Shown: positions 19,159 through 27,464 of the stretch, piece after piece
Numbering within the stretch: the first letter of the stretch is position 1
Layout: every line of letters starts with the position of its first letter
Assembly (NCBI GenBank): GCA_002394365.1
Contig: DGTQ01000005.1
Span: forward strand, 214,781-278,780
Source: Prevotellaceae bacterium UBA4332
GTDB taxonomy: Bacteria; Bacteroidota; Bacteroidia; Bacteroidales; Bacteroidaceae
Direction: 5' to 3'
Length of the DNA: 64,000 bases
Notes under the pieces: generated by a model
What the model was told of the DNA's origin: nothing
Seen by the model: only the letters and a program-made list of their open reading frames with translations
Database searches by the model: none
Translations under genes and position numbers: made by a program

Positions 19159-19236
19159 GGTTGCTAAGCTTCCAGATGCGGGTGCTAAGCTACCACGCGC
19201 GGGCGCTAAGCTACCGCACGTGGGTGCTTAGCAACC
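19159..19236. repeat. Palindromic array, period 21 bp
   Basis: Four 15-base units related to GGGTGCTAAGCTACC, starting at 19159, 19180, 19201 and 19222, are separated by 6-base variable spacers (agatgc, acgcgc, gcacgt). The GCTAAGC core is near-palindromic and the last unit, GGGTGCTTAGCAACC, appears partly inverted. Same geometry as arrays at 34108-34270 and 52705-52783. Confidence 0.85.
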
Positions 19237-19298
19237 AAAAGCAGCCTGATTTTATAGAAAAAAAATAAAAAAATTGAGATTGTGCCCACCAATCCTAT

Positions 19299-19338
19299 TG
19301 CATCTTCATCCATAAACGGTGGAGATGCATTTTTTTTT
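19299..19338 (+). terminator. Strong intrinsic terminator without an upstream gene
   Basis: TGCATCTTCATC pairs with GGTGGAGATGCA (7 perfect pairs, continued by pairs that include G-T wobbles) and is followed by nine T. No plus-strand gene precedes it, so it either ends an unknown small RNA or is left from a deleted gene. Confidence 0.75.
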
Positions 19339-19359
19339 GTATAAAATAAAAAAAGATAG

Positions 19360-19367
19360 TACCTTTG
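19360..19367 (+). promoter_or_regulatory. trmD promoter -7 box
   Basis: TACCTTTG followed by CAG, 30 bases before the trmD ATG and just after the terminator. Confidence 0.8.
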
Positions 19368-19397
19368 CAGTTGTAAAAAAAAGGAGCAGCAACAACA

Positions 19398-20093
19398 ATG
19401 AGAATTGATATCATAACCGTCCTGCCTGAAATGCTTACAGGCTTTGTAAACGAGTCAATCCTGGCTCGCGCACAGAAGAAGGGACTTGCCGAAATATACG
19501 TTCACAACCTTAGGGACTACACCACTGACAAATGGAAGCGAGTAGATGACTATCCCTATGGAGGTGCTGCAGGTATGCTCATACAGTGTCAGCCTCTTGA
19601 CGCATGCATCAGTGCCCTTAAGGCAGAGCGAGACTACGACGAGATTATTTTTACAGCACCCGATGGCGAAACTTTCAATCAGGGCATTGCCAACGAGTTG
19701 TCGCTAAAGAAAAACCTAATTATAATCTGCGGACACTATAAGGGCATAGACTACCGCATCAGGGAACATCTGGTGACGAGGGAGATAAGCATAGGCGACT
19801 ACGTGCTGACTGGTGGCGAACTGGCTGCTGCCGTAATGGCTGACAGCATCGTGAGGGTAATACCAGGCGTGATAGGCGACGTGGAGAGTGCTCTCTCAGA
19901 CTCCTTTCAGGACAACCTGCTGGAGCCACCAGTCTATACCCGTCCTGCCGAGTACCACCCAATAAGCAACCCTGACGAGACATGGGCTGTGCCAGACATA
20001 CTGCTCTCTGGTCATGAAGCCAAAATAAAAGACTGGGAAATGGAACAGTCGCTGAAGCGCACACAAGAGCGCAGACCTGACTTGCTTAGTTAA
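19398..20093 (+). CDS. trmD: tRNA (guanine-37-N1)-methyltransferase
   Basis: Methylates G37 next to the anticodon to prevent frameshifting. The 231-residue SPOUT-fold protein starts MRIDIITVLPEM and shows YGGAAGML, the AdoMet knot region IIICGHYKGIDYRI and SIGDYVLTGGELAA, and the C-terminal EPPVYTRPAEY helix region. Length is normal. recF follows after only 9 bases. Confidence 0.97.
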   Translation: MRIDIITVLPEMLTGFVNESILARAQKKGLAEIYVHNLRDYTTDKWKRVDDYPYGGAAGMLIQCQPLDACISALKAERDYDEIIFTAPDGETFNQGIANELSLKKNLIIICGHYKGIDYRIREHLVTREISIGDYVLTGGELAAAVMADSIVRVIPGVIGDVESALSDSFQDNLLEPPVYTRPAEYHPISNPDETWAVPDILLSGHEAKIKDWEMEQSLKRTQERRPDLLS

Positions 20094-20102
20094 GACTACA
20101 CA

Positions 20103-21218
20103 ATGATTCTACTGAATATTTCCATACTAAACTACAAGAATATCAGTGAAGCGAAGTTGGACTTCTCAAAGAAATTCAATTGCTTCATCGGTAACAACGG
20201 CGAGGGTAAGACCAACCTTCTCGACGCCATCTACTACCTGTCGTTCTGCCACTCCATGTTCTCAAATATTGACTCGCTCCTCATGAAGCACAACACAGAC
20301 TTCTTCATGATACAGGGGGAGTACCTGCATGATGACGGGGAGACGGAGGAGGTCATATATGCAGGCATGAAGCGTGGGGTAAAGAAGATGTTCAAACGCA
20401 ACAACAAAAACTACAAGCGATTGTCGGAACACATTGGCATCGTGCCACTTATAATCGTTTCGCCCGATGACGCTTCGCTCATATCAGGAGGTAGCGAGGA
20501 GCGCAGAAGACTGCTCGACATCGTCATATCGCAATACGACAACAACTACATAAACTCGCTCAACCGATACAACAAAGCCTTGCAACAGCGCAATGCGCTC
20601 CTGAAGATGGAGGACGCAGAACCTGACCCCACCCTGCTGTCTCTATGGGAGGAGGAAATGGCTCGCGAGGGAGAGTATATCTATGAGCAACGCAACAAGT
20701 TTGTGGAAGCTTTCACACCTGTATTCAATCGTGTATATCAGAGCATAAGCGACGGCAAGGAGAAGGTAACGCTCAGCTATACCTCACACTGCCAGCGAGG
20801 ACCGCTACTGGAGGTAATACAGCGGGACCGCCACAAGGACAGGGCTGTAGGCCACTCCCTGCACGGCATACATCGTGATGACCTCGAAATGCTCATAGAC
20901 GGCTACCCCATGAAGCGAGAGGGCAGTCAGGGACAAACCAAGACCTACGTCATATCGCTGAAGCTGGCACAGTTTGATTTTCTGTGCAACAAGAGTGCAG
21001 AGGGAAACACGCCACTGCTCCTGCTTGACGACATATTTGACAAGCTCGACGCCCATCGTGTGCAGAGAATAGTGCAACTGGTGTCCTCAAACAGCTATGG
21101 GCAGATTTTCATAACAGACACAAACAGAGACCATCTCGACCAGATACTCTCCCACTCCAACGCAGAATACAAGATTTTTCATGTGGAGCAGGGAGAATTT
21201 ACAGTTCATAGTGCATAA
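20103..21218 (+). CDS. recF: DNA replication and repair protein RecF
   Basis: SMC-like ATPase that loads RecA at gapped DNA with RecO and RecR. The 371-residue protein has Walker A GNNGEGKTN near residue 30, the ABC-type signature SQGQTKTYVISLKLAQ and Walker B LLLLDDIFDKLD. The last residues (GEFTVHSA) are coded by a CAGTTCATAGTGCATA stretch that belongs to the low-complexity repeat class seen before other genes, so the C-terminus may have been altered by a repeat. A DUF721 gene follows, the usual neighbour of recF in Bacteroidetes. Confidence 0.96.
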   Translation: MILLNISILNYKNISEAKLDFSKKFNCFIGNNGEGKTNLLDAIYYLSFCHSMFSNIDSLLMKHNTDFFMIQGEYLHDDGETEEVIYAGMKRGVKKMFKRNNKNYKRLSEHIGIVPLIIVSPDDASLISGGSEERRRLLDIVISQYDNNYINSLNRYNKALQQRNALLKMEDAEPDPTLLSLWEEEMAREGEYIYEQRNKFVEAFTPVFNRVYQSISDGKEKVTLSYTSHCQRGPLLEVIQRDRHKDRAVGHSLHGIHRDDLEMLIDGYPMKREGSQGQTKTYVISLKLAQFDFLCNKSAEGNTPLLLLDDIFDKLDAHRVQRIVQLVSSNSYGQIFITDTNRDHLDQILSHSNAEYKIFHVEQGEFTVHSA

Positions 21219-21221
21219 ATA

Positions 21222-21266
21222 CTAGAGATACTATAGATACTATAGATACTATAGGTACTATACCTT
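21222..21266. repeat. ATAGATACT tandem repeat
   Basis: Four or five copies of the nonamer ACTATAGAT fill the gap between recF and the DUF721 gene. No promoter box is visible in it. Confidence 0.85.
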
Positions 21267-21288
21267 TTAATCCTTAACTTACGACAAA

Positions 21289-21603
21289 GTGTTCAAACGT
21301 CATCCAGAAAACATAAGCGACCTGCTGAATGTGGTACTTCGCAATCAGGGACTGGAAACGCCCCTGATGCAGAGAAGGCTGGTAAACTCATGGAACGAGG
21401 TGATAAGCGAGAAGTTTGACAACGAGATAGCCCAGCTTATCATCGAGAGTACGGAGAGCAAGGAGATACGCAACCAGACACTTTGGGTGAAGATTCTGTC
21501 ACCTGCCATACGTCAGGAACTGCAAATGCGAACTTCCGACCTTGTTGCCACATTGAACAACAAAGTCGGAAGCCAGATAATTACTTCGATAAGGTTCTTT
21601 TAG
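21289..21603 (+). CDS. DUF721 / DciA-like protein
   Basis: 104 residues starting at GTG. The pattern LLNVVLRNQGLE followed by W..V......NE and TLWVKILSPAIRQEL matches DUF721, a KH-like family that includes the replicative helicase loader DciA. A role in loading DnaB is known for true DciA; here it is inferred from similarity and from the recF neighbourhood. Located 70 bases after recF, beyond the ATAGATACT repeat. Confidence 0.8.
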   Translation: MFKRHPENISDLLNVVLRNQGLETPLMQRRLVNSWNEVISEKFDNEIAQLIIESTESKEIRNQTLWVKILSPAIRQELQMRTSDLVATLNNKVGSQIITSIRFF

Positions 21604-21654
21604 AACTTTTCTTAGGGTTTCCTAGGTATTCCTAGGATTTCCTATGCCCTCCTA

Positions 21655-23553
21655 TTATTTCCCCAATCTCTTTTTACGCAACTCGTCACGCTCTCGCTGC
21701 ATGCGTTGCTGTTGCTCCTGCATAGCCTGCAAACGAGCAGCAAAGCCAGACATCTTCTTAGGGTTCTTCTTGTTCTCCTCGCGCTTAGCCTCGAGGATGG
21801 CAAGGAGTTTTTCGTCATTGGTCGTCTTACGCAATACCCACATTATAAGGGCTGAGAAGAAGAGCGAAACAAAATAATAGAAGTTGAGACCTGATGAATA
21901 GTCGTTGAACATAAAGAAGAACATCAACGGCATGAGCATCATCATCCATCGCATCATCTTCATCTGCTCTGCCTGAGCACCCATCATCTGATCTTTCTGT
22001 TGCTGCATGGTAAACCATGAGTAGAGCAGGTTGGCTGCACAGAAGAGAATACACGTGAGGGAGATATGGTCGCCTATCAGCCATAGATTCTCTTGCCAGG
22101 AGACGATAGGGTCGTAGGTTGAGAGATCGTCTATCCACAGGAATGACTGGCGACGCAACTGTATGGCATTAGGCACAAAGTTGAACATCGCAATCCAGAT
22201 AGGCATCTGTATCAGCATAGGCAGACAACCACTCAAAGGGCTCACACCGTATTCTGAGTATAACTGCATCTGCACCTGCTGCTTCTGCAGGGCGTCTTCT
22301 GGCTTGTCAAGATGCTTGGTAGCTTCCTCCAGTTTTGGACGCAACACCCTCATCTTTGCCGAGGACATATAGCTCTTCTTTACCATAGGATAGGTGATAG
22401 CCTTCAGCAAAAGGGTGATGAGTATCAGGATGACGCCCATAGGAATAGCCATAGAGCGCAGGAAGTCAAACACGTAGAGCGTAAACCAGCGGTTAATATA
22501 GCGGAACAGAGGCCAGCCGAGATATACCAGTCGCTCCAGCTCGAGCTTCTTGCCAAGGGTGCTCTCCTCCTCTACCGACTGCAGAAGGCGGAAATCGTTT
22601 GGCACATAGTAGAATTCCAGTTCTGTTGCCTCTATGCCTCGAGGGTCGAAGTTTGTCTTGAGCTTTGCCTCATACTGCTTGAGGTAGCCAGACCCCTTCT
22701 GCTGTGGTATTGACGTGAGTTTCACATCGTTGCCATAGTTTGTCTTGGTAGCCATAACTACGGAGAAGAACTGGTTCTTGAAAGCTACCCAGTCTATGGG
22801 TTCTTCTACGCCCTCGTCCCTCTTCTCGCTTGTCTCGTTGAGGTAGTCTGTACCACCCTCGGTAAAGTGATAGGTCAGGGTGCTGTAGCGATTCTCGAAG
22901 GTGAAGCCCTTCTCCTGCTGTTTGCACATATCCTGCCAATTTATGTCCATCGTAGTGGTATTGGGGGCAAACATACCTGCCATGCCATTCGCCACGATAG
23001 AGCAGTGGAGCTTGTAATCCTTGCTCAGGTTATATTTCACCACGATGCTCTTACCCGCACCAGCTTCTGCGGTGAATGTCACAGAATTCTGCGTAACCTC
23101 AGTTGGCTCAAAATACAACTCGTCAGTAGATATGTTCTGCTCCTTTGCCACGAGAGTGAAGTTCAGCTTCTGCGTGTCCTTATCAAAGAGCGTAACATCC
23201 TTGTTACCCTCATTGTCCTCAAAACCCTTGATGACAGCTTTCTCCACCACTGCGCCCCTCGACGTCAGAGTAAGCTCCAGCTTGTCATTGCTCAGCGTAA
23301 CCTTCTGCACTGTACCCTGCATGGCATTGTGGAACAACAGAGTAGAATCCTCCACAACCTTACGAGCTGCCTCAGCCTTACGCTGAATTTCAGCCAGCTT
23401 CTGCTGTTCTTCTGCTTTTTTCTTTACTACTGTCTCTATTGAATCCTGAACGCGCATAGCCTCCATCTCCTCTTGCGAAGGCTGGTTGTACCATGTAAAA
23501 CCAAAGAGCACAACGGCTATCAGCACAAAACCTATGATAGTATTCTTATCCAT
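21655..23553 (-). CDS. yidC: Membrane protein insertase YidC
   Basis: Inserts proteins into the inner membrane, with or without SecYEG. The 632-residue protein has an N-terminal anchor (TIIGFVLIAVVLFGF), a large periplasmic beta-domain to about residue 350, then the conserved Oxa1 core with MPLLFF-like and GCLPMLIQMPIW segments and at least five membrane spans. The C-terminus is a basic, Gln/Arg-rich tail that can touch ribosomes. It converges with the DUF721 gene across a TTTCCTAGG repeat and has its own promoter in the divergent gap upstream. Confidence 0.96.
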   Translation of the reverse strand: MDKNTIIGFVLIAVVLFGFTWYNQPSQEEMEAMRVQDSIETVVKKKAEEQQKLAEIQRKAEAARKVVEDSTLLFHNAMQGTVQKVTLSNDKLELTLTSRGAVVEKAVIKGFEDNEGNKDVTLFDKDTQKLNFTLVAKEQNISTDELYFEPTEVTQNSVTFTAEAGAGKSIVVKYNLSKDYKLHCSIVANGMAGMFAPNTTTMDINWQDMCKQQEKGFTFENRYSTLTYHFTEGGTDYLNETSEKRDEGVEEPIDWVAFKNQFFSVVMATKTNYGNDVKLTSIPQQKGSGYLKQYEAKLKTNFDPRGIEATELEFYYVPNDFRLLQSVEEESTLGKKLELERLVYLGWPLFRYINRWFTLYVFDFLRSMAIPMGVILILITLLLKAITYPMVKKSYMSSAKMRVLRPKLEEATKHLDKPEDALQKQQVQMQLYSEYGVSPLSGCLPMLIQMPIWIAMFNFVPNAIQLRRQSFLWIDDLSTYDPIVSWQENLWLIGDHISLTCILFCAANLLYSWFTMQQQKDQMMGAQAEQMKMMRWMMMLMPLMFFFMFNDYSSGLNFYYFVSLFFSALIMWVLRKTTNDEKLLAILEAKREENKKNPKKMSGFAARLQAMQEQQQRMQRERDELRKKRLGK

Positions 23554-23584
23554 TCTCTTTTCTTCATTTTGATTAAAAACCCTG

Positions 23585-23592
23585 CAAAGGTA
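23585..23592 (-). promoter_or_regulatory. yidC promoter -7 box
   Basis: TACCTTTG on the minus strand, followed by CAGG, 31 bases before the yidC ATG. Confidence 0.8.
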
Positions 23593-23655
23593 CGAAAAAA
23601 CCTTGAAAACACCAAAAACTTTATGCCTTATACCTTATTCTTTATACTTTTTTTG

Positions 23656-23663
23656 TACCTTTG
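23656..23663 (+). promoter_or_regulatory. DUF3078 gene promoter -7 box
   Basis: TACCTTTG followed by CATG, 37 bases before the ATG at 23701; divergent from the yidC promoter 64 bases away. Confidence 0.8.
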
Positions 23664-23700
23664 CATGACCAAATAAATTTACACAGCCAGAAAAAAAATA

Positions 23701-24891
23701 ATGCGACAAGTCATACTATATTTCCTCTGCACCATCCTTTGTACACTCTTCTCCACCTCGCTCCCTGCCCAATATTCCGACGTTTCGCCTGCATCAGGGC
23801 AAAGCGATGAAGGGGCTCTGCTCATGCTCCCGGCGAAGTATGACAAGAATGTAGTGAAGCGCATGTTCCAGCTGGAAGGCGACACCATCTCCTCACTTGC
23901 CGACAGGCTTATGATGGACACCTATCTCAACCACCCGGAAAAGGTAAGGATAAACGAAGGCAGCAAAGAGCAAATGCCAACAAAGAAGCACGAAAGCAAA
24001 CCTGCCATACTGGAACCGTCGCTATACCCCATCGACGTGGAAAACACGCTAAAGGATGAGGAGGGGCAAAACGATACTATATCCTTCGTCATCACAAAAC
24101 CACATTTCTGGACTTTTTCGGGCGACTACAACCTGCAATTCATGCAAAACTACATATCGCCAAACTGGTATAAGTCGGGTAACTCCACCTACTCCATGCT
24201 TGGAGCCGTAACCCTGCAATACAACTACAATAACAAGCAGAGACTGAAGTGGGACAACAAACTCGAACTCAAGCTCAGCTTCCTGTCCACAGATGCCGAC
24301 ACAGTAAACAATTTCAAGACTACCGAAGACCTCATACGCTACACCACCCAGCTATCCCTCCAGGCGCATAAAAACTGGTACTACGCTGCACAACTCATAG
24401 CCAACACACAGTTTACACGTGGTCTGAAAAACAACGATGCCACCATCTACTCCGACTTTATGTCGCCTTTCAACCTCAATGTCTCGCTTGGTATGAACTA
24501 CAACGTCAAGGCTCACCAAAGCAAACTCACGGGCAACATACTGCTTGCTCCCCTCTCCTACAGAATGACATACGTTGACCGTTCAGACCTCGCCACCCGT
24601 TTCGGACTTGACGAAGGCAAACACGTACGCAACGATATAGGCTCGCTCATCAATGCCGAAATCGTATGGAAACCTCTCGACAATTTCAAGTGGCAGACAC
24701 GTCTCTATGCCTACACCACGTACAGTAATTTCCTCCTTGAGTGGGAGAACACCCTCGTATTCCAATTCAACCGCTATATCTCCACCAACCTCTTTATTTA
24801 TCCACGTTTCGACGATGCTGTGGACAGAACCACCTCTACCTACTGGCAACTCAAAGAATACCTCTCCGTAGGATTTACTTACTCCATGTAA
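23701..24891 (+). CDS. DUF3078 outer-membrane protein
   Basis: 396 residues. A signal peptide (cleavage near LPAQ) is followed by a 100-residue Pro/Ser-rich region and then a long series of amphipathic strands rich in Tyr, Trp and Asn (NLQFMQNYISPNWYKSGNS), ending in VGFTYSM, an aromatic-ending strand as in outer-membrane barrels. The NWYKGG(N)-like motif is typical of DUF3078. The function is not known. Confidence 0.75.
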   Translation: MRQVILYFLCTILCTLFSTSLPAQYSDVSPASGQSDEGALLMLPAKYDKNVVKRMFQLEGDTISSLADRLMMDTYLNHPEKVRINEGSKEQMPTKKHESKPAILEPSLYPIDVENTLKDEEGQNDTISFVITKPHFWTFSGDYNLQFMQNYISPNWYKSGNSTYSMLGAVTLQYNYNNKQRLKWDNKLELKLSFLSTDADTVNNFKTTEDLIRYTTQLSLQAHKNWYYAAQLIANTQFTRGLKNNDATIYSDFMSPFNLNVSLGMNYNVKAHQSKLTGNILLAPLSYRMTYVDRSDLATRFGLDEGKHVRNDIGSLINAEIVWKPLDNFKWQTRLYAYTTYSNFLLEWENTLVFQFNRYISTNLFIYPRFDDAVDRTTSTYWQLKEYLSVGFTYSM

Positions 24892-24956
24892 TCTATGTAA
24901 TCCCACTACACCCCCAAATTCTTCACTCTTCATTCTTCATTCTTAATTTATTTTTG

Positions 24957-24964
24957 TAACTTTG
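24957..24964 (+). promoter_or_regulatory. typA promoter -7 box
   Basis: TAACTTTG followed by CACC, 24 bases before the typA ATG. Just upstream is a TTCATTCTTCATTCTT repeat (24918-24946). Confidence 0.8.
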
Positions 24965-24988
24965 CACCCAAATTTGTAATTTAGGATT

Positions 24989-26794
24989 ATGCAAGACATT
25001 AGAAATATCGCCATCATCGCCCATGTGGACCACGGCAAGACCACACTCGTAGACAAGATGATGCTCGCAGGCAAACTCTTTCGCGAAGGACAAAACAACT
25101 CCGACCAAGTACTTGACGCTAACGACCTTGAACGTGAGCGCGGCATAACAATCCTTTCCAAAAACGTTTCCATCAATTGGAAAGGCACAAAAATCAATAT
25201 CATTGACACTCCGGGACACTCCGACTTTGGCGGAGAGGTGGAACGTGTGCTCAACATGGCAGACGGCTGCATACTCCTTGTTGACGCCTTCGAAGGACCA
25301 ATGCCACAGACACGCTTCGTCTTGCAGAAAGCTCTGCAGATAGGGCTGAAGCCGATAGTAGTGGTAAACAAGGTTGACAAGCCCAACTGCCGACCTGAGG
25401 AGGTTTACGAAATGGTCTTCGACCTCATGTTCGACCTCGGAGCTACCGAGGACCAGCTCGACTTCCCTGTTGTATATGGTTCTGCCAAGAACGGATGGAT
25501 GGCTGAAGACTGGAAGACACCAACAGACAACATAGAGTATCTCCTCGACAAGATAGTAGAAATAATCCCTGCACCCGAAACACTCGAGGGCACGCCACAG
25601 ATGCTCATCACATCGCTCGACTACTCTTCCTACACTGGCAGAATAGCCGTAGGACGCATACACCGTGGCACCCTCAAGGAGGGCATGAACATCACCATAG
25701 CTCATCGTGATGGTTCGCAGGAGAAGACCAAGATAAAAGAGATACACACCTTCAGCGGCATGGGACACCAGAAGGTAAGCGAGGTGCAGAGTGGCGACAT
25801 ATGTGCCATCATTGGACTCGAGAAATTTGAGATTGGCGACACCATCTGCGACTTCGAAAACCCAGAACCGATGGAGCCTATAGCAATAGATGAGCCTACA
25901 ATGTCTATGCTCTTCACCATCAACGATTCACCATTCTTTGGCAAAGAGGGAAAATTCGTCACCTCTCGTCATATAAGCGATCGTCTCGAGCGCGAACTGG
26001 AGAAGAACCTCGCACTGCGTGTAGAGCCTTTCGAGGACTCTACCGACAAGTGGATTGTATCAGGCAGAGGTGTGCTCCACCTCTCTGTGCTCATCGAGAC
26101 CATGCGTCGCGAGGGCTACGAACTACAGGTTGGACAGCCACAGGTAATATATAAGGAGATAGACGGACAAAAGTGTGAGCCTATAGAGGAACTCACCATC
26201 AACGTACCAGAGGAATTTTCATCAAAGATGATAGACATGGTAACGCGCCGCAAGGGCGAGATGACGTCTATGGAGTCTCAAGGCGACAGGGTGAACATAG
26301 AGTTCGACATCCCTTCGCGTGGCATCATCGGTTTGCGTACCAACGTGCTCACAGCTTCACAAGGCGAAGCTATCATGGCACACCGTTTCAAGGAATACCA
26401 GCCTTACAAAGGCGAGATAACACGCCGTCTCAACGGCTCTATGATAGCCCTCGAGACTGGCAATGCCTTTGCCTACTCCATTGACAAGCTGCAGGATCGT
26501 GGTAAGTTCTTCATCGACCCTGGCGACGACGTCTATGGAGGACAGGTGGTAGGCGAGCACGTGCATGACAACGACCTCGTAGTCAACGTGACCAAGGCAA
26601 AGCAACTCACCAACGTGCGTGCCTCAGGCTCTGACGACAAGGCTCGCATCATACCCAAGACAGTTCTTTCCCTTGAGGAGTGCCTCGAATACATCAAGGC
26701 TGACGAACTAGTGGAAGTAACCCCTAAGTCCATGCGCATGCGCAAGATAATACTCGACCACCTCGAGCGCAAGCGTGCCAATCGAGAAGATTAA
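24989..26794 (+). CDS. typA: Translational GTPase TypA/BipA
   Basis: Ribosome-associated GTPase of the EF-G class, needed for growth under stress and for 50S assembly at low temperature. The 601-residue product has G1 AHVDHGKTT, switch I RERGITI, G3 DTPGHSDFGG and G4 NKVDKP, then EF-G-like domains and the BipA C-terminal domain (DPGDDVYGGQVVGEH). Length is normal. Own promoter; the TRIC-family gene follows. Confidence 0.97.
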   Translation: MQDIRNIAIIAHVDHGKTTLVDKMMLAGKLFREGQNNSDQVLDANDLERERGITILSKNVSINWKGTKINIIDTPGHSDFGGEVERVLNMADGCILLVDAFEGPMPQTRFVLQKALQIGLKPIVVVNKVDKPNCRPEEVYEMVFDLMFDLGATEDQLDFPVVYGSAKNGWMAEDWKTPTDNIEYLLDKIVEIIPAPETLEGTPQMLITSLDYSSYTGRIAVGRIHRGTLKEGMNITIAHRDGSQEKTKIKEIHTFSGMGHQKVSEVQSGDICAIIGLEKFEIGDTICDFENPEPMEPIAIDEPTMSMLFTINDSPFFGKEGKFVTSRHISDRLERELEKNLALRVEPFEDSTDKWIVSGRGVLHLSVLIETMRREGYELQVGQPQVIYKEIDGQKCEPIEELTINVPEEFSSKMIDMVTRRKGEMTSMESQGDRVNIEFDIPSRGIIGLRTNVLTASQGEAIMAHRFKEYQPYKGEITRRLNGSMIALETGNAFAYSIDKLQDRGKFFIDPGDDVYGGQVVGEHVHDNDLVVNVTKAKQLTNVRASGSDDKARIIPKTVLSLEECLEYIKADELVEVTPKSMRMRKIILDHLERKRANRED

Positions 26795-26840
26795 TACCTC
26801 TTTCCCCCTACTCCGAGAGAGGGGGAAGGTCGCATACACA

Positions 26841-27458
26841 ATGGATTACCTCTTAGAAATACTCGAATTTCTCGGCACCTTCGCCTTCGCCATATCAGGC
26901 ATACGCCATGCTGCAGCAAAGAAATTTGACTGGTTTGGCGGCTTTATCTGTGGCATAGCTGTGGCTATAGGCGGAGGAACACTTCGCGACCTTCTTCTGG
27001 GCGTCACCCCCTTCTGGATGACGCGACCTATCTACATTCTGTGTACCATTCTGGCACAAGCCTTTCTCATCATCTTCCAAAAGTATATCAAGCGTCTCGA
27101 CAACGCCTGGCTCTTCTTCGACACTCTCGGCCTTGCCCTCTTTACCATAGCTGGCATGCAGAAAACACTCGACATGGGACACCCTTTCTGGCTTGCCATC
27201 ATCATGGGTACCATGACGGGTGCTGCTGGTGGCGTCATTCGTGATGTTCTGCTCAACAACGTGCCAGTAATCTTCCAAAAAGAAATCTATGCTATTGCCA
27301 GTATTCTTGGTGGCTGTCTATACTGGCTACTGCTCTCTCTCCATATTGATGCAGCCTATTCAGCCACAGCAACATTCTTCTTCATAGTAATTATACGTTT
27401 TCTCGCAGTTCGCTACCACATTTCCCTCCCCCAACTGCATCTTCACGAGGAAGAATAG
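26841..27458 (+). CDS. TRIC-family (UPF0126) membrane protein
   Basis: 205-residue integral membrane protein with about seven hydrophobic helices and the internal duplication of the family: GTFAFAISGIRHA with AIGGGTLRDLLLG in the first half, and ALFTIAGMQKTL with GAAGGVIRDVLL in the second. Bacterial TRIC proteins are homotrimeric cation channels; transport here is inferred. I start it at ATG 26841 because the family begins with a short helix (LLEILEFLG); an upstream in-frame start at 26775 would overlap typA and a CCCCCTACTCC/GAGAGGGGG hairpin. It converges with the next gene, with 6 bases between stops. Confidence 0.85.
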   Translation: MDYLLEILEFLGTFAFAISGIRHAAAKKFDWFGGFICGIAVAIGGGTLRDLLLGVTPFWMTRPIYILCTILAQAFLIIFQKYIKRLDNAWLFFDTLGLALFTIAGMQKTLDMGHPFWLAIIMGTMTGAAGGVIRDVLLNNVPVIFQKEIYAIASILGGCLYWLLLSLHIDAAYSATATFFFIVIIRFLAVRYHISLPQLHLHEEE

Positions 27459-27464
27459 CTTCTA

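Larger units (their letters stand above)
18892..19397. other. Gene-free region between ligA and trmD
   Basis: No convincing gene. It holds a relic trmD fragment (19008-19061), a 21-bp-period palindrome array (19159-19236), a strong orphan terminator (19299-19338) and the trmD promoter. The open frame across 18877-19167 reads the trmD relic out of frame and is not supported. Confidence 0.75.

Noticed and set aside
18877..19167. Open frame of 96 codons upstream of trmD
   Set aside because: It reads the trmD relic out of frame and has no protein-like composition.
19159..19236. CRISPR-like array
   Set aside because: Units of 15 bases with 6-base spacers are far too short for CRISPR, and no cas gene is in the window.
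26775..26840. Longer N-terminus for the TRIC-family protein
   Set aside because: Overlaps typA and a CCCCCT hairpin; the family begins at the first helix.
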